From: JAMCZC01 sp964364925
Lineage (GTDB): Bacteria; Patescibacteriota; Microgenomatia; Levybacterales; UBA12049
NCBI GenBank assembly: GCA_964364925.1
Contig: CAYIOB010000050.1
Coordinates: 1 to 5,808 of the forward strand
Length of the DNA stretch: 5,808 bases
Reading direction: 5' to 3'
Part shown: one piece after another, positions 1-5,808 of the stretch
Numbering within the stretch: the first letter of the stretch is position 1
How the letters are laid out: every line of letters starts with the position of its first letter
Made by a program: the position numbers and the translations under genes
The notes under the pieces: model-generated
What the model saw: only the letters and a program-made list of their open reading frames with translations
The model's database searches: none
Told to the model about the DNA's origin: nothing

Positions 1-79
1 TGGACTCCGAAGAATTCTTACTTAGTCTCATGGATTACATCCTTGCATCGTAAGGGCGTATATACGGGGCAGGCAAGAT
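1..79. other. Left-edge leader upstream of uvrA, no identified gene
   Basis: Nothing recognisable is encoded here. Plus frame 1 is open from the edge and runs to a TAA at 85-87, overlapping the uvrA start, so it could be the last 28 codons of an upstream gene. Plus frame 3 is open to a TAA at 51-53. I cannot match either short peptide to a family. The stretch is about 46% GC by count, higher than the AT-rich genes that follow. A poor promoter-like pair, TTACAT at 35-40 and TATATA at 59-64 with 18 nt between, is too weak to call. Confidence 0.3.
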
Positions 80-1699
80 ATGGATAAAATAATTATTAAA
101 GGTGCGCGCGAGCACAATCTCAAAAATTTAGACGTTGAGATTCCCAAGAATAAACTTGTTGTTTTTACCGGACTTTCCGGAAGCGGTAAATCTTCCCTTG
201 CTTTTGACACAATTTACGCAGAAGGGCAAAGGCGCTACGTTGAAAGCCTTTCTTCTTACGCAAGACAGTTTTTGGGCATAATGAAAAAACCCGATATTGA
301 TTTAATCGAAGGACTTTCCCCTGCGATTTCCATTGATCAAAAATCTACTTCCCATAATCCCCGTTCAACCGTTGGCACCGTTACAGAAATTTACGATTAC
401 ATGAGACTTCTTTTTGCCCGAATCGGCCATCCCCATTGCCCAAAATGCGGCAGGGAAATATCGCATTTATCCAAAGAACAAATAGTAAATTCAATACTTC
501 AACTTAGCAAAAAACATACAGCCCAAAAACTAAAAATTTTAATCCTTTCTCCTGTGGTAAAAGATAGAAAAGGCGAATATACGGAATTATTTGTAGATTT
601 AAAAAAAAGAGGCTATAAAAAAGCAAGGGTTGACAATGAGATATTTTCGCTGGATGAAGAGTTTACGCTTATAAAAACAAACCGGCATACGGTTGAAGCT
701 GTTATCGATCAGATCGTTCTTGACAAAAATATTGACAAAGGAAGAATTGCAACCGATGTTGAACAAGCGTTAAAACTTGGCAGCGGAGAATTAATAGTCT
801 CTGTTATCAAAGATGCAGGCTTTAATATTCCCGAGAAACCCAAAAAAATGGAAGACATACTATTTTCAGAAAAATTTGCGTGTCCTGTTGACGGAATTTC
901 TTTGCCCGAAATAGAACCCAGAATTTTTTCTTTTAACACTCCTCACGGAGCATGCCCGACTTGCAATGGATTGGGTACAATTTTAACTGTTGATAAAGAT
1001 TTAATTTTTAACAACAACCTTACAATAAACGAAGGCGGAATTCTGCCTTACACAACTACACTTTCTCACGATACTTGGTTTACCAGAACTTTTAAAACAT
1101 TTACAGAAGAAAACAACGTTTCGGTAACGCAAAGATTGTCAGAAATAAGCGATGCACAAAAAGACTTGCTTTTGAAGGGCACAGGCGACAAAGAATATTA
1201 TGTAGAAGGAGAAAACAGGTGGGGCAGGGAAACCGTAATTCACGAACCGTTTAAGGGTATTCTTCACGATTTAAAACAAAAATATCAATCAACAGAATCA
1301 ATTTTTTTAAGAGCCCAGATAGAAAAGTTTATGCGCTACGAGGTTTGCCCCGAATGTCTAGGAGCAAGACTTAAAAAAGAAGCATTGTCGATAACGATTA
1401 ATGGTAAATCCATTGTTCAAGCTTCAGACATGTCAATATCCAATATTTATGACTTTGTCAAAAATATCGAAGGTCAGTCAAGTGATCGTGAAAAAGCAAT
1501 CGGAAAATTAATTATTAAGGAGATAAAACAAAGACTGACTTTTTTAATTGACGTGGGGCTTGATTATCTTACTTTGTCAAGGGGCGCACAAACTTTAGCC
1601 GGAGGAGAGGCTCAAAGAATTAGGCTTGCTTCGCAAATAGGTAGCGGACTTACGGGAGTTTTATATGTATTGGATGAGCCTTCAATTGGGCTTCATTAA
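80..1699 (+). CDS. uvrA: UvrA excinuclease subunit A, N-terminal part ending at an in-frame TAA
   Basis: UvrA is the ABC-type ATPase that recognises DNA damage and loads UvrB in cytoplasmic nucleotide excision repair. This part covers residues 1-539 of a 960-codon frame. Visible motifs are Walker A GLSGSGKSS at 31-39, the family block around RRYVESLSSYARQF just after it, a CPKC pair at 120/123 and its partner CPEC at 423/426, and the first zinc finger at 268-295. The signature is LAGGE at 506-510 (Ala where Ser is usual), and Walker B ends in DE at 532-533, followed by PSIGLH. The zinc finger reads C268-x2-D271 then C292-x2-C295, so one usual Cys is Asp. The ATG at 80 has a modest purine-rich GGGGCAGG at 66-73, with 6 nt spacing from AGG, and begins at the usual family N-terminus. 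The product stops before the first H-loop (H565) and the whole second ATPase half, so by itself it should not be a working UvrA. The identity is certain; the functional state is not. Confidence 0.96.
   Translation: MDKIIIKGAREHNLKNLDVEIPKNKLVVFTGLSGSGKSSLAFDTIYAEGQRRYVESLSSYARQFLGIMKKPDIDLIEGLSPAISIDQKSTSHNPRSTVGTVTEIYDYMRLLFARIGHPHCPKCGREISHLSKEQIVNSILQLSKKHTAQKLKILILSPVVKDRKGEYTELFVDLKKRGYKKARVDNEIFSLDEEFTLIKTNRHTVEAVIDQIVLDKNIDKGRIATDVEQALKLGSGELIVSVIKDAGFNIPEKPKKMEDILFSEKFACPVDGISLPEIEPRIFSFNTPHGACPTCNGLGTILTVDKDLIFNNNLTINEGGILPYTTTLSHDTWFTRTFKTFTEENNVSVTQRLSEISDAQKDLLLKGTGDKEYYVEGENRWGRETVIHEPFKGILHDLKQKYQSTESIFLRAQIEKFMRYEVCPECLGARLKKEALSITINGKSIVQASDMSISNIYDFVKNIEGQSSDREKAIGKLIIKEIKQRLTFLIDVGLDYLTLSRGAQTLAGGEAQRIRLASQIGSGLTGVLYVLDEPSIGLH
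1697..1699 (+). other. In-frame TAA interrupting uvrA at codon 540
   Basis: The reading frame is the same on both sides of this codon, and UvrA homology continues directly after it (KDN, then the KKLRDLGNTV block). The family has Gln here in the GLHQxDN motif, so CAA changed to TAA is the simplest explanation. No frameshift is needed. TAA also ends this uvrA frame at 2960-2962 and secG at 5623-5625, which argues against TAA being a sense codon in this genome. Confidence 0.9.
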
Positions 1700-1735
1700 A
1701 AAGACAATAAAAAACTGATAGACACTTTAAAAAAA

Positions 1736-2962
1736 TTGCGAGATTTGGGAAACACGGTTTTGGTTGTTGAACACGATAAGGAAACCATGGAAGAATCGGA
1801 TTTCATTTTAGACTTTGGACCGGGGGCAGGACAAAACGGAGGACATATAATTTCTCAGGGCACAGTTACGCATATTAAAAACGATCCAAAATCATTAACA
1901 GGAGAGTATTTATCAGGCAAAAGAAAAATAAAAATGCTTTCAAATGTAAACAAGAATATATCTACTAAGTCAATAACCATATCGGGGGCCAAGGAACATA
2001 ATCTGAAAAACATCACTGTTTCTTTTCCTCTAAATAATTTCGTGGTAATAACCGGAGTTTCGGGAAGCGGTAAGTCAACGCTGATAAACGATATTTTGTA
2101 TCACGCGTTAATGCAGAAAAATAATCCGTTTCACAGACAAAAACCGGGTAAACATGCCTCTATAAGCGGATTTGAAAATATTAAAAACATATTTTTAATT
2201 GACCAATCGCCAATCGGCAGAACTCCAAGGAGTAATCCCGCAACTTATACGGCGGCTTTTGGCTACATAAGAGACATTTTTGCCAAAACTAAAGACGCGA
2301 AATTAAAAGGATACGGACCCGGCAGATTTTCTTTCAACGTAAAGGGCGGACGGTGCGAAGCATGCCAGGGGGAAGGAAGAATAAAAATTGAAATGCAATT
2401 TCTGCCTGATGTTTATATAACCTGCGAGGTGTGTAACGGTCTTCAGTATAATTCCGAAGCATTAGAAATTTTATTTAACGGAAAAAATATAGCGCAGGTT
2501 TTGGCAATGAGCGTCTCCGAAGCTTTGTCGTTTTTCTCGTTTGTTCCGGGACTCTCCCATAAACTTCAAACTTTAAATGACGTTGGGCTTTCTTACATTA
2601 AGCTTGGCCAGCCTGCTCCGACACTTTCGGGCGGAGAAGCGCAAAGAGTAAAACTGTCTGCGGAATTATCAAAAAGAGGATCAAATTCGTTATATCTTTT
2701 GGACGAGCCAACAACCGGTCTTCATTTTGCAGACCTTGAGAAGTTACTGGGCGTATTAAGAAAATTAGTTGACTTGGGGAATACCGTTATAGTTATTGAA
2801 CATAATCTGGACGTCATAAAAAATGCGGATCATATTATTGATTTAGGCCCTGACGGAGGAGAGAAGGGCGGACAAGTTGTTGCAATCGGTACGCCTCTTC
2901 AAATCATTGAAAATAAAAACTCATACACCGGGCAGTTCTTAAAAAAAGTTTTAAATAAGTAA
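1736..2962 (+). CDS. uvrA: UvrA excinuclease subunit A, C-terminal part after the in-frame stop
   Basis: This is the rest of UvrA in the same frame as the upstream piece. Homology begins at codon 541 (1700); TTG at 1736 is only the first possible start codon, and I see no ribosome binding site before it, so efficient separate translation is doubtful. In full-frame numbering it holds the first H-loop VVEH (H565), the second Walker A GVSGSGKST at 659-667, and the essential C-terminal zinc finger with C759/C762 and C782/C785. It also has signature LSGGE at 849-853, Walker B DE at 875-876, and the second H-loop IEH (H908). The GAKEHNLKN start of the second half mirrors GAREHNLKN at residues 8-16, the ancient internal duplication of UvrA. 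The C-terminus (SYTGQFLKK) is complete. If the stop is an error, the whole gene 80-2962 encodes a normal 960-residue UvrA, close to the 940 residues of the E. coli protein. Confidence 0.93.
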   Translation: MRDLGNTVLVVEHDKETMEESDFILDFGPGAGQNGGHIISQGTVTHIKNDPKSLTGEYLSGKRKIKMLSNVNKNISTKSITISGAKEHNLKNITVSFPLNNFVVITGVSGSGKSTLINDILYHALMQKNNPFHRQKPGKHASISGFENIKNIFLIDQSPIGRTPRSNPATYTAAFGYIRDIFAKTKDAKLKGYGPGRFSFNVKGGRCEACQGEGRIKIEMQFLPDVYITCEVCNGLQYNSEALEILFNGKNIAQVLAMSVSEALSFFSFVPGLSHKLQTLNDVGLSYIKLGQPAPTLSGGEAQRVKLSAELSKRGSNSLYLLDEPTTGLHFADLEKLLGVLRKLVDLGNTVIVIEHNLDVIKNADHIIDLGPDGGEKGGQVVAIGTPLQIIENKNSYTGQFLKKVLNK

Positions 2963-2976
2963 TATATTCAAATAAT

Positions 2977-2982
2977 AAGGAG
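2977..2982 (+). promoter_or_regulatory. Ribosome binding site of uvrC
   Basis: AAGGAG lies 5 nt before the TTG at 2988. It decides the start: TTG is an uncommon start codon, but this strong site plus the GIY-YIG N-terminus beginning right after it make it convincing. The next in-frame ATG is far downstream, inside the nuclease region. Confidence 0.85.
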
Positions 2983-2987
2983 TTATT

Positions 2988-4256
2988 TTGCAATCTCAAT
3001 TTTATCAATCATTACCGCAAGATCCGGGCGTTTATCTGTTTTTTAACAGCAGCGGGAAAGTAATTTATGTTGGAAAAGCAATCAATCTCAAAAAAAGAGT
3101 CCGCTCTTACTTTGTAAACAGAAAAGATTTAGGAAAAAAAACCAATATCCTCGTTTCTCAAATAGACAAAATCAAAACAATTAGAGTTGAGTCCGAAATT
3201 GAATCTTTGCTTTTGGAGGCTAATTTGATAAAAAAATACCAGCCAAAATACAATATAAAATTAACCGATGGAAAAGCTTATCCCTTAATCAGAATTACCA
3301 TAAAAGACGAATACCCAAAGGTTTTAACAGCAAGAAAACCGAATGAACCGAGCTCGTTATATTTTGGTCCATTTCCAAATGCAAGTGCTATGCGTCTGGT
3401 TTTAAAAACAATCAGAAGAATTTTTCCTTTTCAATCTAGCGTAAATCATCCAAACAAAATCTGTTTTTATTACCATCTCGGCCTTTGTCCGTGCCCCAAC
3501 ATTTTAAAAGATAAAAAATACAAACGAACAATTAAACACATTATTAAATTTTTAAACGGGCAAACAAAAAGCGTAATCCGCGATTTGGAAAAAGAGAGAA
3601 ACGAATTTAGCAAAGCTCAGCAGTTTGAAGATGCTTTATTATTACAAAATAAAATTGACGCAATAAAGCTTGTTACCGGTAAATTTTATAAACCCTTTGA
3701 ATATGAAAATAACCCAAATTTAAGAGAAGACATCAGAACTGAGGAATTAAACTTATTAATGGAAAGTATAAATAAAGAAGGAGTCGGTGTTGCAAAGCTT
3801 AATAGAATAGAGTGCTATGATATTTCAAATACTTCGGGAAAGAATGCAACAGGCGCAATGGCTGTATTCATTAATGGAGAAAAAGAGCCGTCTTTATATA
3901 GAAAATTCAGAATTCGTAGAACCTACAATGAGTTACCCAATGATTTTGCAATGATGGAGGAAGTAATAGAAAGAAGACTTAAGCATAATGAATGGACTAT
4001 CCCTGATCTTATTATTGTGGACGGAGGCAAAGGCCAGATTTCTTCGGCCATGAAAGCATTAGCAAGGAAAAATATTAAAATTCCCGTTATAGGACTGGCA
4101 AAGCAGGAAGAAATAATAATTACGGCAAATTTAAAAGAGATAAAGCTTCCGAAAGACTCGAAACAACTGCATCTTGTAATGAGAATAAGAGATGAGGCTC
4201 ACAGGTTTGCAATTGTCTATCACAAAAAACTTAGATCTAAATCTAGCTATAATTGA
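2988..4256 (+). CDS. uvrC: UvrC excinuclease subunit C, short form lacking the C-terminal HhH
   Basis: UvrC makes the 3' and 5' cuts around a lesion in the UvrB-DNA complex. The GIY-YIG domain at about 10-92 contains GVY (Y16), IYVG (Y27), R37, E77 in LLLEANLIK and N89 in KYNI, matching the known catalytic positions. A Cys cluster follows at C159, C167 and C169, with the last pair spaced C-x-C rather than the usual C-x3-C. The UVR motif that contacts UvrB is at about 197-230. The RNase H-like nuclease has D278 (ECYDIS), D345 (VDGGKGQ) and H405 (RDEAHRFAI), the expected D-D-H triad. The protein has 422 residues against about 600 usual: roughly 100 residues between UVR and the second nuclease are missing, and it ends nine residues after a conserved YHKK, so the helix-hairpin-helix pair is absent. 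It sits 25 nt after uvrA, probably in the same transcript. It overlaps the opposite-strand gene by 10 nt at the 3' end. The short form may be natural in reduced genomes or partly due to truncation. Confidence 0.95.
   Translation: MQSQFYQSLPQDPGVYLFFNSSGKVIYVGKAINLKKRVRSYFVNRKDLGKKTNILVSQIDKIKTIRVESEIESLLLEANLIKKYQPKYNIKLTDGKAYPLIRITIKDEYPKVLTARKPNEPSSLYFGPFPNASAMRLVLKTIRRIFPFQSSVNHPNKICFYYHLGLCPCPNILKDKKYKRTIKHIIKFLNGQTKSVIRDLEKERNEFSKAQQFEDALLLQNKIDAIKLVTGKFYKPFEYENNPNLREDIRTEELNLLMESINKEGVGVAKLNRIECYDISNTSGKNATGAMAVFINGEKEPSLYRKFRIRRTYNELPNDFAMMEEVIERRLKHNEWTIPDLIIVDGGKGQISSAMKALARKNIKIPVIGLAKQEEIIITANLKEIKLPKDSKQLHLVMRIRDEAHRFAIVYHKKLRSKSSYN
4232..4245. repeat. Small inverted repeat at the convergent gene junction
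   Basis: TAGAT at 4232-4236 and ATCTA at 4241-4245 can pair as a 5-bp stem around a CTAA loop. It lies in the last codons of uvrC, just past the end of the opposing gene. It is AT-rich and has no T-tract, so it is not a convincing terminator; it is noted because it sits at the point where both genes appear cut short. Confidence 0.35.
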
Positions 4257-5617
4257 ATTACAGAATTTCTTACAACAGTAAATGAATTGGGGAAGTACAA
4301 AAATGCCGCCGGAACATCGTCCAAAAGATATTTCTGAAAATCGGAATATATTTTAATTCTGCTTTGAATATCAACGGTTTGCCTGCCATCCTCTAAAAGC
4401 TTATCTATTCTTAGACTTTTGTAATTGGTTATGTTATTTATTTGACCGGAATGCCAAAGAGCGTATTGATCCGGATCTCTTGGCACTGTAAAATCGCCAA
4501 GGTATGCCTGAAAATTAGTCGGAAGCGTGTCAACAACCTTAATCTTTGTATTTATTCCTATATTTAACCACGATTTGGCTATTTCTTTCGCGACCGATTC
4601 ATATTGAGGAAGTGTTTGCAAAGTAATTTTCATATCCGCGCTTTCAGATGCGCTTTGGGACTGAGACAGTAACAATTTTGCGTGAGCATAATCTTTTTGA
4701 TAATTGGATTTTTGATGCAACCATAAATTGGGAGCAAACGGCTCGTAATTTCTTTTACCCGAGCTAAACGAATCGGGAATCGCATAGGAAAGAGCCCTTC
4801 TTATTCTTTTATCCGACAAAACTCTATCCTCAGTGTTATAAAACAAAGTTACAAGGTACCGGTAGTCAATCGACTTATAAACTTTTGCATTTTGAAATGA
4901 GTAAAAATTTGTGTCTTTAAAATTTACATCTTCCAAGCCGGTAATTTTATCTATATCTCCTATTGCGAAAGCATTCTTTAACGCGCTTTGATTTGGATAG
5001 AACTGATAGATAAGAGTTTTATTTTTAACTTTATTTGAAATAAGGGTTATGGAATTGACAAAATTGCCGTTTAGATCTACGGACGAAATCCTATACTCAC
5101 CAACACCTACTAATCCTTTTTCAAATATTGGCTGTGAAACAGTTACTAAAAATGGAGAGTAATTTTCTTTTAATTTGAAAACTATCGTATATTTTTCAGG
5201 TTTTTCTATTCTAACATCCAAAAAATTGTAATTAACGGAAGACGACGTAAGATTTTCTCCGTTTGAGAAGTATATATTCTGTTTGAGATAAAAAACATAA
5301 GTTTTACCGTTATCTTTTATACTCCAACCGGAAGCGATATCGGGTTTTGGAGTTCCGTCATCAGCCACATAGGTTAAGCCGCGGGATGCTTTATACAAAA
5401 TTTCCAACGGAAGATTATCTGTATTGTAGGAACCGGCCATACCAACAACCATGCGCTGATTAAAAGGAAGTCCGGGAACTATTACTCCCCAGCCGAGGTA
5501 TATAGCGGAAAAAATTACCAGTCCAAAAATAAAAGATGCAAAAATGGTTTTTCTCCACTTTTTCAGGTATGCCCTGAAAAGCCAAAATATCAACCTTCGT
5601 CTTCCCAGTAAAATCAT
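4247..5617 (-). CDS. Membrane-anchored family-5 extracellular solute-binding protein (peptide/oligopeptide type)
   Basis: The 456-residue product resembles DppA/OppA-type binding proteins (SBP_bac_5), which capture peptides or other solutes for ABC importers outside the membrane. The family pattern is visible in GLTYVADDGTPKPDIASGW at about 81-99, then the DNGKTYVFYLK and FSNGENLT blocks, a KYTIVFKLKENYSPFL block, an RIRRALSYAI block, and PAAFLYFPNSF near the end. A basic stretch (RRR, KKWRK) precedes one hydrophobic segment at about 25-47 with no lipobox Cys or clear cleavage site, so it is probably an uncleaved anchor with the domain outside. I chose ATG at 5617 because it follows the secG stop by 5 nt; a GTG at 5689 would lie inside secG in another frame and adds a sequence unlike a signal. 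No clear Shine-Dalgarno is seen, so translation may be coupled to secG. Homologues usually run about 40 residues beyond this end. The substrate is unknown and no permease or ATPase gene is in view. Confidence 0.85.
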   Translation of the reverse strand: MILLGRRRLIFWLFRAYLKKWRKTIFASFIFGLVIFSAIYLGWGVIVPGLPFNQRMVVGMAGSYNTDNLPLEILYKASRGLTYVADDGTPKPDIASGWSIKDNGKTYVFYLKQNIYFSNGENLTSSSVNYNFLDVRIEKPEKYTIVFKLKENYSPFLVTVSQPIFEKGLVGVGEYRISSVDLNGNFVNSITLISNKVKNKTLIYQFYPNQSALKNAFAIGDIDKITGLEDVNFKDTNFYSFQNAKVYKSIDYRYLVTLFYNTEDRVLSDKRIRRALSYAIPDSFSSGKRNYEPFAPNLWLHQKSNYQKDYAHAKLLLSQSQSASESADMKITLQTLPQYESVAKEIAKSWLNIGINTKIKVVDTLPTNFQAYLGDFTVPRDPDQYALWHSGQINNITNYKSLRIDKLLEDGRQTVDIQSRIKIYSDFQKYLLDDVPAAFLYFPNSFTVVRNSVIQL

Positions 5618-5622
5618 ATAAC

Positions 5623-5808
5623 TTAGCGGATTATAAGAAGTACTATTGACAGAAGCCCAAAGAAAACAGCCAGAACTACCGTAGACCACATTAACAATTT
5701 TTCTATGCTTCTTTTGCTTCTATAAAATCCACCGCTTCCGCCAAAAGCTCCCGATATACCGCTTCCCTGCATTTGCAAGAGAATTACAATGATTAATAAA
5801 ACAGCTAC
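5623..5808 (-). CDS. secG: SecG preprotein translocase subunit, 5' end outside the window
   Basis: The minus strand is open from the window edge for 61 codons to TAA at 5625-5623. SecG is the small accessory membrane subunit of the SecYEG channel that exports proteins. The piece shows the end of a first membrane helix (VAVLLIIVILLQ), the typical Gly-rich loop with GSGISGAFGGSGGFY, a basic RSKRS stretch, and a second helix rich in Val, Leu and Ile that ends in IIR. Only about 10 to 20 N-terminal residues should be missing. The solute-binding protein gene starts 5 nt downstream on the same strand, so the two are likely one transcript. Its product needs Sec export, but a functional link is only inferred. 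The match to the two-helix, glycine-loop pattern of SecG is strong despite the short length. Confidence 0.88.
   Translation of the reverse strand, partial: VAVLLIIVILLQMQGSGISGAFGGSGGFYRSKRSIEKLLMWSTVVLAVFFGLLSIVLLIIR

Noticed and set aside
28..210. Minus-strand open frame of 60 residues over the start of uvrA
   Set aside because: It lies antisense to the highly conserved UvrA N-terminus and has no family likeness; it is a shadow of uvrA coding.
709..939. Minus-strand open frame of 76 residues inside uvrA
   Set aside because: It is fully antisense to the conserved UvrA zinc-finger region, with no ribosome site or recognisable protein; a shadow.
1736..1738. Natural two-gene split of UvrA with restart at TTG
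   Set aside because: There is no ribosome binding site before it, the break falls in the ATPase core between Walker B and the H-loop, and homology continues through the gap, so a point nonsense change is simpler.
4254..4256. TGA at the end of uvrC as a recoded glycine codon, as in some Patescibacteria
   Set aside because: Reading on past it gives about 25 codons with no helix-hairpin-helix likeness before a further stop, so recoding would not restore the missing domain.
4232..4256. Bidirectional terminator between the convergent genes
   Set aside because: The only hairpin is a 5-bp AT-rich stem without a T-tract and lies within coding sequence.
5618..5689. GTG start at 5689 giving a 480-residue binding protein
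   Set aside because: The extra 24 residues are read from secG in another frame and do not resemble a signal sequence; ATG at 5617 just after the secG stop fits better.

Overview
The window is AT-rich and gene-dense and looks like part of a small bacterial genome. Two convergent blocks meet near position 4250. The rightward block is nucleotide excision repair: uvrA (80-2962, broken by one in-frame TAA) followed 25 nt later by a short uvrC (2988-4256). The leftward block enters from the right edge: the 3' end of secG (5623-5808), which has no start in the window, followed 5 nt later by a family-5 (DppA/OppA-like) solute-binding protein held by an N-terminal membrane segment (4247-5617).

The likely source is a Candidate Phyla Radiation (Patescibacteria) genome, perhaps Microgenomates. 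The reasons are the AT-rich codon use, the reduced UvrC, the style of the SecG loop, and a membrane-anchored family-5 binding protein beside secG. This is inference from remembered family features. It is not proven by a marker gene here, and no rRNA or tRNA is present.

UvrA and UvrC belong to one pathway. UvrA dimers, with UvrB (not in this window), find bulky DNA lesions, and UvrC makes the two incisions. Adjacent uvrA-uvrC genes with a good ribosome binding site for uvrC suggest one transcript. UvrA is read cleanly in one frame from end to end except that codon 540, where the family has Gln in the GLHQxDN motif after Walker B, is TAA. One C-to-T change explains it. It may be a sequencing or assembly error, a strain-level mutation or a real loss of function. 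UvrC keeps both sets of nuclease residues but lacks much of the usual middle region and the C-terminal helix-hairpin-helix pair.

The two convergent genes overlap by 10 nt, and each appears to stop short of its family's usual C-terminus within about 25 bp of the same point. This suggests a deletion or a misjoin there, although compact natural forms are also possible.

The first 79 bases hold no gene I can identify. There is no stretch over 300 bases without a gene, and I saw no mobile element, CRISPR array, RNA gene or strong terminator. I found no convincing new biological system. The items most worth a second look are the uvrA stop, the shortened UvrC and the 4240-4265 junction.
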